The notes under the pieces: model-generated
What the model was told of the DNA's origin: nothing
Databases searched by the model: none
The model's input: the letters and a program-made list of their open reading frames with translations, nothing else
Source: Candidatus Methylobacter oryzae
Lineage (GTDB): Bacteria; Pseudomonadota; Gammaproteobacteria; Methylococcales; Methylomonadaceae
DNA length: 64,000 nt
NCBI RefSeq assembly: GCF_003994235.2
Contig: NZ_RYFG02000009.1
Coordinates: 62,266 to 126,265, forward strand
Direction: 5' to 3'
Part shown: piece by piece, positions 35,923 to 45,763 of the stretch
Layout of the letters: every line of letters starts with the position of its first letter
Numbering within the stretch: position 1 is the first letter of the stretch
Translations under genes and position numbers: made by a program

Positions 35923-38900
35923 ATGAGCCATTTCCTGGATCGCTTACTGTTTTTCAAGAAAAAAGTGGATACTTTTTCCGGTAATCACGGCGTCGTAACC
36001 AATGAGGACCGAAGCTGGGAAAACAGCTACCGGTCGCGTTGGCAGCACGACAAAATCGTGCGTTCCACACACGGCGTCAATTGCACCGGTTCCTGCAGTT
36101 GGAAGATCTATGTTAAAAACGGGCTGGTGACCTGGGAAACCCAGCAAACCGATTATCCCCGCACCCGGCCCGGCCTGCCGAATCACGAGCCGCGAGGCTG
36201 CTCGCGCGGCGCCAGTTATTCCTGGTATCTGTACAGCGCGAACCGCCTTAAATATCCACTGATTCGCGGACGCTTGCTGAAGTTATGGCGCGAAGCCAGG
36301 CAGACTTTGGAATCGGTCGAAGCTTGGGCGTCTATCGTCGAAAATCCCGAAAAAGCCACCGGCTATAAATCGGTGCGTGGCTTGGGCGGTTTGGTTCGCG
36401 CCGGTTGGGACGAAGTCAACGAAATCATCGCCGCAGCCAATATTTACACCGCAAAAACTTTCGGCCCGGACCGGATTATCGGCTTTTCGCCGATCCCGGC
36501 GATGTCGATGGTGTCTTACGCGGCCGGCAGTCGTTACTTGTCTCTGCTCGGCGGCGTCAGCATGAGTTTTTACGACTGGTATTGCGATTTGCCGCCGGCC
36601 TCGCCGCAAACCTGGGGCGAGCAAACCGACGTGCCGGAATCGGCGGATTGGTATAACGCCGGCTTTTTGGTGATGTGGGGATCGAACGTGCCGCAAACCC
36701 GGACTCCGGACGCCCATTTCATGACCGAAGCGCGCTATAAAGGCACCAAAGTCGTCGTGGTCAGCCCGGATTATTCGGAAGCCAGCAAATTCGCCGATTT
36801 GTGGTTGCATCCGAAACAGGGCACCGACGCCGCGCTGGCGATGGCGATCGGGCACGTGATTTTGAAAGAGTTCCATGTCGAACGGCAAATCCCCTACTTC
36901 AATCAATACGTACGCGAAAATACCGACTTGCCGTTTTTAGTTCTGCTGAAAAAGCAGGGCGGCTACTATGTGCAGGACCGCTTTTTACGGGCTTCGGATT
37001 TTTCCGGCCAACTGGACCAGGACAATAACCCCGACTGGAAAACCGTCGCGTACGACGAGATCAACGACCGGATCGTTCCGCCGTGCGGCTCCATTGGTTT
37101 CCGTTGGGGCGAAACAGGTCGTTGGAATATCGAACAAAAAACCGCCGACAACCAGGAAGTCCGTTTGCGATTGAGCTTGATCGATATCAAAGACGATGCC
37201 GCCGGCGTCGGTTTTCCGTATTTCGGCGGTTCCAAGCATCCGCATTTCATTCATTCCGTTCACGATGCGATTCAAGTGCGTAATGTGCCGGTTAAAAAAA
37301 TTACCCTGGCCGACGGCAGCGAGGTTTTAGCGGCTACGGTATTCGACCTGCTGGTTGCCAATTACGGCATTGACCGCGGCTTAGGCGGCGGAAACGTTGC
37401 CGAGTCTTACGATCAAGACGTGCCGTACACGCCGGGTTGGCAGGAAAAAATCACCGGCGTTAAACAGCAAAACGTCATTGCGGTAGCGCGGGAATTTGCG
37501 CGCAATGCCGAAAAAACCCAAGGCCGCTCAATGGTCATTTTGGGTGCGGGCATCAATCACTGGTATCACATGGACATGAATTACCGCGGCATCATGAATA
37601 TGCTGATGCTGTGCGGTTGTATCGGCCAGTCCGGCGGCGGCTGGGCGCATTATGTCGGCCAGGAAAAGCTGCGGCCGCAAACCGGCTGGTTGCCGCTGGC
37701 GTTCGGCCTGGACTGGAAACGTCCGCCCCGGCAGATGAACAGCACCTCGTTTTTCTATAACCACACCAGCCAGTGGCGTTATGAAAAACTGAAAGTCGAT
37801 GAAATCCTATCGCCGCTGGCCAAGCCGAAAGACTGGCAGGGCAGCCTGATCGATTTTAACGTTAGGTCCGAGCGCATGGGCTGGCTGCCGTCCGCGCCGC
37901 AACTGCAAACCAATCCGTTGCAAGTGGTCCGGGATGCGGAAAAAGCCAAACAAGACCCGATCGAATATGCCGTAAAGTCTCTCAAAAGCGGCAAACTGAA
38001 AATGTCCTGCGAAGACCCGGACAACCCGCAAAATTTTCCGCGTAATATGTTTGTCTGGCGCTCCAATTTGCTGGGCTCGTCCGGCAAAGGCCATGAATAT
38101 TTCCTGAAATATCTGCTGGGTACGCAGCACGGCGTGCAAGGCAAGGATTTGGGCGACAGCGGCGATAAACCTTCTGAAGTCGAATGGCACGACAAAGCCG
38201 CCGAAGGCAAGCTCGATTTGCTGGTGACTTTGGATTTCAGGATGTCCACGACCTGCCTGTATTCGGACATCATTTTGCCGACCGCGACCTGGTACGAGAA
38301 AAACGACCTGAATACGTCGGATATGCACCCGTTTATCCATCCGTTGTCGAAAGCCGTCGATCCGGCTTGGGAGTCGCGTTCGGATTGGGATATTTATAAA
38401 GGCATCGCGAAGAAATTTTCGGAGCTGACCGTAGGTTATTTAGGCGTTGAAAAAGACATCGTCGCCGTGCCGATCTTGCACGATACGCCGGCGGAATTGG
38501 CCCAGCCGCTGGACGTCAAGGACTGGAAGAAAAAGCAATGCGAGCCGGTGCCGGGCAAAACCATGCCGAATTTGGTCGTGGTCGAGCGCGATTATCCGAA
38601 CGTCTATAAAATGTACACTTCGCTCGGGCCGTTGATGAGCAAGGTCGGCAATGGCGGCAAAGGCATCAGTTGGAATACCGAGGATGAAGTCAAGCAGCTC
38701 GGCGAACTGAACCGCTTGGTGACCGAGGAAGGCATCAGCAAAGGCTTGCCGCGCATTGAATCGGATATCGACGCGACCGAAGTGATCCTGATGCTGGCGC
38801 CGGAAACCAACGGCCATGTTGCGGTCAAAGCCTGGGCTGCGTTAAGCAAGGCGACCGGGCGAGATCACACCCATCTGGCGCGCTCGCGAGAAGACGACAA

Positions 38901-39660
38901 AATCCGTTTTCACGATGTGCAGGCGCAGCCGCGCAAAATCGTGTCGTCGCCGACCTGGAGCGGCCTCGAATCCGAGCAAGTCTGTTATAACGCCGGCTAC
39001 ACCAATGTCCACGAGAGGATTCCGTGGCGCACATTGACCGGCCGCCAGCAGTTTTACCAGGACCATAGCTGGATGCGGGCGTTCGGCGAGACTTTATGCG
39101 TGTACAAACCGCCGGTCGATACCCGTTCCATTGCGCCGATTCTGGGCCAAAAGCCGAATGGCAACGACGAGCTGGTGTTGAATTTCATCACCCCGCACCA
39201 GAAATGGGGCATTCACAGTACTTATTCGGACAATCTGTTGTTGCTGACTTTGTCGCGCGGCGGGCCGATTGTCTGGATGGGCGAAATCGACGCGGCGAAA
39301 ATCGGCATTAAAGATAACGATTGGATCGAAGCCTACAACGTCAACGGCGCATTGGTCGCCAGGGCGGTCGTCAGTCAGCGCGTTCCTGAAGGCATGTGCA
39401 TGATGTATCACGCCCAGGAGAAAATCGTCAATGCGCCGGGCTCGGAAGTGACCGGCACGCGCGGCGGCATCCATAATTCGGTGACCCGGGCGACGCTGAA
39501 ACCGACGCATATGATCGGCGGCTACGCCCAGCAAAGTTACGGCTTTAATTATTACGGCACGGTCGGGTCGAACCGGGACGAGTTTGTGATTGTACGCAAA
39601 ATGAATAAAGTGGATTGGCTTGATGACGAGCCTACTCAAGATGCAGAACAGGGGGCGTAA
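35923..39660 (+). CDS. narG: Respiratory nitrate reductase, catalytic alpha subunit NarG
   Basis: 1245 residues, cytoplasmic side of the membrane. It reduces nitrate to nitrite at a bis-MGD molybdenum centre. The FS0 cluster ligands are His50, Cys54, Cys58 (STHGVNCTGSCSW) and Cys93 (RGCSRGAS), exactly as in NarG of other proteobacteria. The Mo ligand Asp lies in YDWYCDLPPASPQTWGEQTD. No Tat signal, as expected for NarG with its vestigial N-terminus. First of narGHJI. Confidence 0.98.
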   Translation: MSHFLDRLLFFKKKVDTFSGNHGVVTNEDRSWENSYRSRWQHDKIVRSTHGVNCTGSCSWKIYVKNGLVTWETQQTDYPRTRPGLPNHEPRGCSRGASYSWYLYSANRLKYPLIRGRLLKLWREARQTLESVEAWASIVENPEKATGYKSVRGLGGLVRAGWDEVNEIIAAANIYTAKTFGPDRIIGFSPIPAMSMVSYAAGSRYLSLLGGVSMSFYDWYCDLPPASPQTWGEQTDVPESADWYNAGFLVMWGSNVPQTRTPDAHFMTEARYKGTKVVVVSPDYSEASKFADLWLHPKQGTDAALAMAIGHVILKEFHVERQIPYFNQYVRENTDLPFLVLLKKQGGYYVQDRFLRASDFSGQLDQDNNPDWKTVAYDEINDRIVPPCGSIGFRWGETGRWNIEQKTADNQEVRLRLSLIDIKDDAAGVGFPYFGGSKHPHFIHSVHDAIQVRNVPVKKITLADGSEVLAATVFDLLVANYGIDRGLGGGNVAESYDQDVPYTPGWQEKITGVKQQNVIAVAREFARNAEKTQGRSMVILGAGINHWYHMDMNYRGIMNMLMLCGCIGQSGGGWAHYVGQEKLRPQTGWLPLAFGLDWKRPPRQMNSTSFFYNHTSQWRYEKLKVDEILSPLAKPKDWQGSLIDFNVRSERMGWLPSAPQLQTNPLQVVRDAEKAKQDPIEYAVKSLKSGKLKMSCEDPDNPQNFPRNMFVWRSNLLGSSGKGHEYFLKYLLGTQHGVQGKDLGDSGDKPSEVEWHDKAAEGKLDLLVTLDFRMSTTCLYSDIILPTATWYEKNDLNTSDMHPFIHPLSKAVDPAWESRSDWDIYKGIAKKFSELTVGYLGVEKDIVAVPILHDTPAELAQPLDVKDWKKKQCEPVPGKTMPNLVVVERDYPNVYKMYTSLGPLMSKVGNGGKGISWNTEDEVKQLGELNRLVTEEGISKGLPRIESDIDATEVILMLAPETNGHVAVKAWAALSKATGRDHTHLARSREDDKIRFHDVQAQPRKIVSSPTWSGLESEQVCYNAGYTNVHERIPWRTLTGRQQFYQDHSWMRAFGETLCVYKPPVDTRSIAPILGQKPNGNDELVLNFITPHQKWGIHSTYSDNLLLLTLSRGGPIVWMGEIDAAKIGIKDNDWIEAYNVNGALVARAVVSQRVPEGMCMMYHAQEKIVNAPGSEVTGTRGGIHNSVTRATLKPTHMIGGYAQQSYGFNYYGTVGSNRDEFVIVRKMNKVDWLDDEPTQDAEQGA

Positions 39661-41247
39661 ATGACTAATCAAGCCAAAAAGCCGCGTAACATCCGCGCAC
39701 AAATCGGCATGGTGTTGAACCTCGATAAATGTATCGGCTGCCACACTTGTTCGGTAACCTGTAAAAACGTCTGGACCTCGCGCAAAGGCGTCGAATATGC
39801 CTGGTTTAATAATGTCGAAACCAAACCCGGCATCGGTTTTCCGCAGCAATGGGAAAACCAGCAAAAATGGAACGGCGGCTGGATACGCAAAATCAACGGC
39901 AAAATCGAGCCGCGCCAAGGCGGCAAGCGCCGGATATTACGTAACATTTTTTGCAATCCCGACCTGCCGGAAATCGACGATTATTACGAGCCGTTCGATT
40001 TCGATTACCAGCATTTACATAACGCCAAACAGTCGAAAGCTGCGCCGACCGCACGGCCTTATTCGGTGATCACCGGCGAGCGCATCGAGAAAATCGAACG
40101 CGGCCCGAACTGGGAGGAAATCCTCGGCACCGAATTTTCGTCACGTTCGCGCGACGTCAATTTCGACAGCATTCAAAAAGACATTTACGGCGAATTCGAA
40201 AACACGTTCATGATGTATTTGCCGCGCCTGTGCGAGCACTGCCTGAATCCGACTTGCGTTGCGGCTTGCCCGAGTGGTTCGATCTACAAGCGCGAGGAAG
40301 ACGGCGTCGTGCTGATCGACCAGGACAAATGCCGCGGCTGGAGGATGTGTGTTTCGGCTTGCCCGTACAAGAAAATCTACTACAACTGGGAAACCGGAAA
40401 ATCGGAAAAATGCACGTTCTGTTATCCGCGTATCGAAGCGGGGGAGCCTACGGTGTGCTCGGAAACCTGCGTCGGCCGTATCCGCTATTTAGGCGTGCTG
40501 TTGTACGACGCCGACCGGATCGAAGCGGCGGCCGGCTGCGAAAACGAACAGGATTTATATCAACAGCAACTGGATATTTTTCTCGATCCGTTCGACGAAG
40601 CCGTCATTGCCGAAGCCCGGGCAGCGGGTATTCCTGAATCTTGGCTGACAGCGGCTCGGCAATCGCCGGTTTATAAAATGGCGATAGACTGGAAAGTCGC
40701 GTTTCCGCTGCATCCGGAATTCCGGACTTTGCCGATGGTTTGGTACGTGCCGCCGTTATCGCCGGTGCAATCGGCGGCAGAGAGCGGGCAAATCGGCATG
40801 GACGGCGATATTCCGGATGTTCGGTCATTGCGTATTCCGGTCAAATATTTGGCCAATCTGCTGACGGCGGGCAAGGAAGAACCGGTCGTGTTAGGTCTGG
40901 AGCGGATGTTGGCGATGCGTTCTTATATGCGTAGCCTTAGTGTTGACGGCGTGATTAATGGGGATGTATTGGAACGCGTGGGTTTGACCCAACTGCAAAT
41001 TGAAGAAATGTACCTCTATATGGCGATTGCCAGTTACGAAGACCGTTTTGTGATTCCGACCAGCCACCGCGAATATGCCAGCTCCACGTTCGACGCTTAC
41101 GGCGAGCAGGGCGGTTGCGGTTTCAGTTTCGGCAGCGGTTGTTCTACCGGCAATAGCGGCATCAATTTGTTCGGCGGCAACAAGAAAGCGCAACGCGGTA
41201 GCGGCAGTCCGATCAAAATTCCGATTAAAGTCGAAGCGACAAAATAA
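39661..41247 (+). CDS. narH: Respiratory nitrate reductase, beta subunit NarH
   Basis: 528 residues carrying three [4Fe-4S] and one [3Fe-4S] cluster that pass electrons from NarI to NarG. Cys groups: CIGCHTCSVTC, CEHCLNPTCVAACPSG, CRGWRMCVSACPYKK (Trp in place of one Cys, marking the 3Fe-4S site) and CTFCYPR...CSETCVGR. It begins directly after the narG stop. The C-terminal region ends in a Gly/Ser-rich tail (GCGFSFGSGCSTG) that is longer than usual. Confidence 0.98.
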   Translation: MTNQAKKPRNIRAQIGMVLNLDKCIGCHTCSVTCKNVWTSRKGVEYAWFNNVETKPGIGFPQQWENQQKWNGGWIRKINGKIEPRQGGKRRILRNIFCNPDLPEIDDYYEPFDFDYQHLHNAKQSKAAPTARPYSVITGERIEKIERGPNWEEILGTEFSSRSRDVNFDSIQKDIYGEFENTFMMYLPRLCEHCLNPTCVAACPSGSIYKREEDGVVLIDQDKCRGWRMCVSACPYKKIYYNWETGKSEKCTFCYPRIEAGEPTVCSETCVGRIRYLGVLLYDADRIEAAAGCENEQDLYQQQLDIFLDPFDEAVIAEARAAGIPESWLTAARQSPVYKMAIDWKVAFPLHPEFRTLPMVWYVPPLSPVQSAAESGQIGMDGDIPDVRSLRIPVKYLANLLTAGKEEPVVLGLERMLAMRSYMRSLSVDGVINGDVLERVGLTQLQIEEMYLYMAIASYEDRFVIPTSHREYASSTFDAYGEQGGCGFSFGSGCSTGNSGINLFGGNKKAQRGSGSPIKIPIKVEATK

Positions 41248-41280
41248 AGTCGGTTTTTATGGCTTCAATTAAAAACATTT

Positions 41281-41412
41281 CATCACGAAGACACGAAGTT
41301 CACGAAGAACTTTTGTGCTGGTATGGAAATACAGATGTAGGCCGTAGTAAGCCGGTGTTTCCGGCAAATGTCTGCATCCGTGCAGTCGTTCGTGTCTTCG
41401 TGGTGAATCATT
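41281..41412. repeat. CACGAAGACACGAAG inverted repeat between narH and narJ
   Basis: The left arm is ATCACGAAGACACGAAG and the right arm CGTGTCTTCGTGGTGAAT, the inverse of the same motif, with about 95 bases between. A related element is at 50913-50958. Confidence 0.75.
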
Positions 41413-41426
41413 AATCTTCTAGACTT

Positions 41427-42131
41427 ATGCTGACATTAAAAGTTTTATCTCTACTGCTAAGTTACCCCGAAGCGGAAATGCTTACCGCGTTGGATGAAAT
41501 GGCTGCGGTCGTCGAACGGGAAAAATTGCTGCAAGAACAGCATCAACAAGCGGTATTGACGTTGATCGAATCGTTTCGAAATGCCGATTTGCTCGATCTT
41601 CAAGAGCAATATGTGGCTTTGTTCGACCGAGGGCGCTTCCTGTCGCTGCATATTTTCGAGCATGTTCACGGCGAATCGCGTGATCGCGGGCAGGCGATGG
41701 TCGATTTGCTGCAAATGTACGAAGCGCGCGGCCTTGAATTATCCTCGCATGAATTGCCGGATTACATCCCGTTATTTTTGGAGTTTCTGTCGCAGCAGCA
41801 ACAAGACGAAGCGGTGGATTTATTGCGCGATGCGATGCCGGTATTGAGTTTGCTCGGTGCAAGGTTAAAAGAACGAGGCAACGATTACCATGCCGTTTTC
41901 GATGCGTTGGCCGGTTTTGCCGGCGAACCGGAAGCATTGGACGATATTCGCCTTCAAGCCGCGACCGAAGGCGAAGATCGGACCTTGACCGACATGGACC
42001 GGATTTGGGAAGAGGAAGCCGTCAGTTTCATGGGCGCCGGAAATAATTGCCAAAGCCAAGCAGCCGACGTTAGCCCGATTACAATCACGCCGCGCGATCA
42101 ATTCGCCAAAGCGCAAAACCGTTCTTTATAG
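41427..42131 (+). CDS. narJ: Nitrate reductase assembly chaperone NarJ
   Basis: 234 residues of the TorD/NarJ fold. It holds apo-NarG during molybdenum cofactor insertion and membrane docking. Signatures are LSYPEAEML, EQYVALFDRGRFLSLHIFEHVHGESRDRGQAMVDL, and the C-terminal WEEEAVSF. The 179-base gap to narH is filled by a repeat, which is unusual for this operon. 12 bases before narI. Confidence 0.96.
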   Translation: MLTLKVLSLLLSYPEAEMLTALDEMAAVVEREKLLQEQHQQAVLTLIESFRNADLLDLQEQYVALFDRGRFLSLHIFEHVHGESRDRGQAMVDLLQMYEARGLELSSHELPDYIPLFLEFLSQQQQDEAVDLLRDAMPVLSLLGARLKERGNDYHAVFDALAGFAGEPEALDDIRLQAATEGEDRTLTDMDRIWEEEAVSFMGAGNNCQSQAADVSPITITPRDQFAKAQNRSL

Positions 42132-42143
42132 AAGGAGGCCATC

Positions 42144-42821
42144 GTGGATTACCTTAATACCTTACTATTCGGCTATTACCCTTATATCGCGATCAGCGTA
42201 TTTTTGATCGGCAGCCTGGCGCGTTACGACCGCGACCAATATACCTGGCGCACCGGCTCCAGCCAGTTTTTGCGCGCCGCCGAGTTGAGGCAGGGCAGCA
42301 ATTGGTTTCACGTCGGCATCCTGTTGCTGTTCGTCGGCCATTTCGTCGGCTTGTTGACGCCGCCCGATGTCTATCATACGCTGGGTTTGTCGACATCGGC
42401 CAAACAAATCCTTGCCGTCGTTGCCGGCGGTATTTTCGGAGGCGTTTGTTTAAAAGGCATTATCATTCTGGTGCGCCGGCGCCTGACCGACCCGAGGATA
42501 CGCGCAACCAGCAGTAGGATGGATATTTTCATTCTGTTATTGATCGCGGTACAGCTGGTGCTGGGACTGTTGACCCTGCCTTTTTCGCTTTATCATTACG
42601 ACGGCGCCAATATGCTGTTGCTGGCGGAATGGGCGCAACGCATCGTGACTTTTAAGAGCGGCGCGGCCGATCAGCTCAGCGAGATTGGTTTTATTTTCAA
42701 ATTGCATTTATTCCTAGGCCAGACTTTATTTTTGGTTTTTCCGTTTAGCCGTTTGGTACATGTTTGGAGCGTTCCGGTGGGCTATATGGCACGGCCTTAT
42801 CAAGTGGTCCGCAGGCGTTGA
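42144..42821 (+). CDS. narI: Nitrate reductase cytochrome b gamma subunit NarI
   Basis: 225 residues with five membrane helices and two b hemes. It oxidises quinol and anchors NarGH. Conserved His residues occur in FVGHFVGLLTP, KLHLFLGQTLFLVFPFSRLVHVWSVP and elsewhere. The N-terminus is MDYLNTLLFGYYPYIAISVFLIGSLARYDRDQYTWRTGSSQFL (first 20 residues are enough to identify it). Ends just before a Rho-independent terminator. Confidence 0.97.
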   Translation: MDYLNTLLFGYYPYIAISVFLIGSLARYDRDQYTWRTGSSQFLRAAELRQGSNWFHVGILLLFVGHFVGLLTPPDVYHTLGLSTSAKQILAVVAGGIFGGVCLKGIIILVRRRLTDPRIRATSSRMDIFILLLIAVQLVLGLLTLPFSLYHYDGANMLLLAEWAQRIVTFKSGAADQLSEIGFIFKLHLFLGQTLFLVFPFSRLVHVWSVPVGYMARPYQVVRRR

Positions 42822-42843
42822 AGTTACAGGCATATCGTCTTGG

Positions 42844-42873
42844 ACGCCCAGCACTGTAGTACTGGGCGTTTTT
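42844..42873 (+). terminator. Rho-independent terminator after narI
   Basis: Stem ACGCCCAG (42844-42851) / CTGGGCGT (42862-42869) with a 10-base loop and TTTTT directly after. Confidence 0.85.
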
Positions 42874-43417
42874 CTGACTCCGGTAGTTGCCATTTACCGT
42901 TTATCGAATTAGGCCTTGGGAAGGACTGCGATTGCCGGGGACTAATCCAGCGGACTAGGGAAACGAAAGAACAGCCATCTAAAACCCCTCCGAAGTAAGC
43001 CTAGTTAAGATCAAGGGGGAAATATATTGCCTTGCGGTCGTTTTTAGCGTCAAGGTGAATGGATGAAATCGGGACTCAATAAACTGGTCTGCATTCAGCT
43101 GGTCATATTTCCCGTCAACTTGCTAGTGGGTATTTTATTCTGACCTATCGTCCCGCTCATTTTGCAAGATGGAGATGAGCTTGCAGAAGAATTGTAGCCG
43201 GATTGCTTAAAGATGAGTATCGGTAAGAATACGTATGCGGCAAGCGCTACTCCGAGACACAATTCGGCCGATAATCTTTACGATACCCGACCGGCAACGG
43301 GCCATAAAATACGGTAGAATCGGCTCCAGAGCTCCGGCTTTTATCCACTACCTGCAGGCTTATGGTTTTATTGTTTGGGTACGGCGCATTAATAATCTTA
43401 AATAACAGGGGTATCGA
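42874..43417. other. Intergenic region between the nar operon and the methyltransferase gene
   Basis: About 540 bases. A 26-codon frame starts at ATG 43063 and contains a hydrophobic stretch, but nothing supports it as a gene. I see no other frame or strong repeat. The last 60 bases before 43418 should hold the promoter of the downstream gene. Confidence 0.5.
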
Positions 43418-44074
43418 ATGCAGCATGAATTTTGGCATCAGCGCTGGCAGCAAAATCAAATCGGTTTTCATAGCGACGAAATCAATCCGCATTTACAGCA
43501 ACAATGGCCAAAGTTAGGCGTCGAGCCGAATAGCCGGGTATTTGTGCCTATGTGCGGCAAGAGCAACGATATGCTGTGGCTGCTGGCGCAAGGCTATCAG
43601 ACCGTAGGGGTCGAATTAAGCCCGCTGGCGGTCGAGGCGTTTTTCTCCGAGAACGGCTTGCAACCGGCGTTGAGTCGTCAAGGTGACTTCTTGATCGGCG
43701 AATGCGACGGCCTGCAAATTTTCTGCGGCGATTTCTTTGCTTTGCGGTCTGAGAATCTGGGCAAGATCGACGCCGTTTATGATCGCGCTTCGTTGGTGGC
43801 GTTGCCGCATGAAATGCGCGTTGACTATGTGTCGCATCTGTCTGCCTTGCTAACGCCGGGCGTAAAAATGCTGCTTGTGGCTTTCGATTATCCGCAGCAT
43901 CAAATGCCGGGGCCGCCCTTCAGCGTGCAAGGCGAAGAAATCGAAAAGCTTTATCAGTCCTGGTGTGAGGTCGAATTGTTGGCTAACGAAGATATTCTCG
44001 AACGCGAGCCGCATTTTAAAGAACGCGGACTCAGCCAGTTATGCGAGCAGGTTTACCGGCTAACAGTTAGATAG
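43418..44074 (+). CDS. tpm: Thiopurine S-methyltransferase family protein
   Basis: 218 residues. SAM-dependent methyltransferase of the bacterial TPMT type: MQHEFWHQRWQQNQIGFH at the start, motif I FVPMCGKSNDMLWLLAQGYQTVGVELS, and IDAVYDRASLVALPHEMR. In bacteria these proteins methylate selenium or tellurium compounds and thiols. A near-GGGG site precedes the ATG. Stand-alone gene. Confidence 0.95.
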   Translation: MQHEFWHQRWQQNQIGFHSDEINPHLQQQWPKLGVEPNSRVFVPMCGKSNDMLWLLAQGYQTVGVELSPLAVEAFFSENGLQPALSRQGDFLIGECDGLQIFCGDFFALRSENLGKIDAVYDRASLVALPHEMRVDYVSHLSALLTPGVKMLLVAFDYPQHQMPGPPFSVQGEEIEKLYQSWCEVELLANEDILEREPHFKERGLSQLCEQVYRLTVR

Positions 44075-44569
44075 GTCGAATGGCTGCCGGAACCCTTATG
44101 CAGCCAATGGGGGGACCGCTACTGTTGGTTTTCCCGAGCGGAAAATCAGTGCTAACGCAGATTCAACAGCCATTTTTCAAAGCGCCGATCGATTAGCGCG
44201 TGGTTTTCTTTGGAGTAATTAATATTGCGCAGCTTTTCGTATATCGGAAGGGGTATGGGGCATGCCGAAAAGACGATGGAATCTGCGCGTGAAAGGTGAT
44301 TTTTCACTAAACAAAAAAGGCTTTACGGTAAAAAAACACATAACGCATTGATTTTATTGGTATTTTATTAAGTGGTTCGAGCACTGGACTCATGGATTAA
44401 AAGTCCTAAAAACTAGGTATTTATCTGTGTTGATTGTTATTTTTAAATCAGTGTTATTTTATTAAATTCAATATCTTATCTATAGTTCTCTGGTTTGTTA
44501 TGTTGATTGATATTCCGCTTTATACTGTAATTTGGGTTACAAAACGGTTACAAAAATTAAGACGGCAAT
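44075..44569. other. Left boundary of the tRNA-Lys element
   Basis: About 500 bases after the methyltransferase gene, AT-rich in its second half. It contains the distal attachment repeat at 44377-44406. Two TTACAAAA motifs at 44535-44560 lie shortly before the integrase remnant. No coding frame is supported. Confidence 0.6.
44377..44406. other. Distal attachment-site repeat of the element
   Basis: 30 bases nearly identical (4 mismatches) to 47843-47872 inside the tRNA-Lys gene; the 23-base core 44384-44406 has 2 mismatches. It covers the T-loop through the anticodon stem of the tRNA. It marks the far end of the inserted DNA. Confidence 0.8.
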
Positions 44570-45115
44570 ATGGCAAAGGTAAAACTGACAGCTGGACGAA
44601 TCGAAAAATTCAAATGCGAAGAAGACAAGGCACAATCTTTCCTTTGGTGCGCTGAAGTGCCGGGGTTAGGTATAAGAGCTACACCTGACACAAAAGCCAA
44701 GCGATACATTTTCCAGTCAAAAGTTAAAGGTCAGTCAATGCGAATTACGATTGAGAAGGTTAGCGCATGGAGTATTGAAAAGGCGCAGGAGGAAGCCCGT
44801 ACCGCCGCATCTGGCCGGCTGGTTGAGCCACGCAAGGCCCATAACCAAGCTTGTGCTGTCGCAGGGCTTGATATGACTCTGCACGGCCTACGCCGAAGCT
44901 TTGCAACATTAAGCGAATGGACAGAAACACCGGCCGGGATTGCGGCACAGATCCAAGACCATAAGCCGCAAGGAGTTCGGGAACAAAACTATATTCGTCG
45001 GCCGCTCGACCTGTTGCGGATGTGGCATATAAAAATTGAAGCATGGATGCTGGAGCAAGCCGGAGTTGAATTTGTGCCAGTGCAGGGCATTCAAAATTTA
45101 CGAGTTGTTAAATAA
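44570..45115 (+). pseudogene. Phage/island integrase of the DUF4102 type with a large in-frame deletion
   Basis: 181 residues instead of about 400. Residues 1-75 are the arm-binding DUF4102 domain (KLTAGRIEKFKCEEDKAQSFLW, then LGIRATPDTKAKRYIFQSKV). From about residue 85 the sequence jumps to the catalytic C-terminus: LHGLRRSFATL (HxxR), DHKPQG, and NYIRRPLDLLR with the active Tyr. The core-binding domain and the first catalytic Arg are gone. It starts 164 bases from the distal att repeat, the usual position. The frame is open, but the enzyme cannot be active as an integrase. Confidence 0.85.
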
Positions 45116-45154
45116 ATTGTTTGTAAAGCGTAAAGCATCGAGATACAATTTTTT

Positions 45155-45433
45155 ATGATTAAGAGTTTCCGCCATAAAGGCATTCAACAATTTTTTGAAA
45201 CTGGTTCAAAAGCTGGCATTCCAGCAGAACACGAGGCAAAACTGGCGAGGCAATTGATGTTGCTAAACGCCGCCAAAGCCCCACTTGAAATGGATGTTGC
45301 AGGCTGGAAACTACATCAATTAAAAGGTGAACTGGCCGAACATTGGGCCGTAAAAGTAAACGGCAATTGGCGACTCACTTTCACTTTTGAAGGTGAAGAT
45401 GCAATATTGGTCGATTATCAAGACTATCATTAA
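45155..45433 (+). CDS. higB: HigB/RelE-type toxin
   Basis: 92 residues of the host-inhibition (HigB) subgroup of RelE mRNA interferases: MIKSFRHKGIQQFF, then KLARQLMLLNAA, LHQLKGELAEHWAVKVNGNWRLTFTF, and a C-terminal VDYQDYH. It lies 12 bases before higA, in the toxin-first order that is typical of higBA. It is cargo of the tRNA-Lys element. Confidence 0.93.
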   Translation: MIKSFRHKGIQQFFETGSKAGIPAEHEAKLARQLMLLNAAKAPLEMDVAGWKLHQLKGELAEHWAVKVNGNWRLTFTFEGEDAILVDYQDYH

Positions 45434-45445
45434 CAGGTGTTTTAT

Positions 45446-45757
45446 ATGACTATGTTTAATCCGCCACATCCGGGCAGTATTTTAAAAGAAGACGTTTTAC
45501 CCGAGCTGGGTATTGGCGTAACAGAAGCCGCCGCACAGCTTGGCGTGTCCCGTGTTGCTTTGTCTCGCGTTATTAATGGGCGCGCGGCTATCAGTGCGGA
45601 TATGGCGATTCGTCTTGAAGCTTGGATGAATGGCCCTACCGCCGAAAGTTGGGTGCGAATGCAGGCAGAATATGACCTTTGGCAAGCAAGGCAAAAACCG
45701 CGACCTAACGTTAAACCAGCTGAAATACCTCATGCTGCTAACGCCCAGCAGGAATGA
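45446..45757 (+). CDS. higA: HigA-type antitoxin, copy 1
   Basis: 103 residues from the ATG at 45446, preceded by AGGTG. Helix-turn-helix of the HigA group: [47 protein letters not shown], then MAIRLEAWM. It neutralises HigB and probably represses the operon. A GTG 9 bases upstream is less likely as start. Confidence 0.92.
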   Translation: MTMFNPPHPGSILKEDVLPELGIGVTEAAAQLGVSRVALSRVINGRAAISADMAIRLEAWMNGPTAESWVRMQAEYDLWQARQKPRPNVKPAEIPHAANAQQE

Positions 45758-45763
45758 TTGAAT

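Noticed and set aside
39094-39918. Minus-strand open frame across the narG-narH junction
   Set aside because: Fully antisense to two well conserved genes and with low-complexity composition.
41281-41412. Repeated CACGAAGACACGAAG units as a CRISPR array
   Set aside because: Only inverted pairs without regular spacers or cas genes.
43063-43143. 26-codon hydrophobic frame after the nar operon
   Set aside because: Too short, no ribosome site; could be chance.
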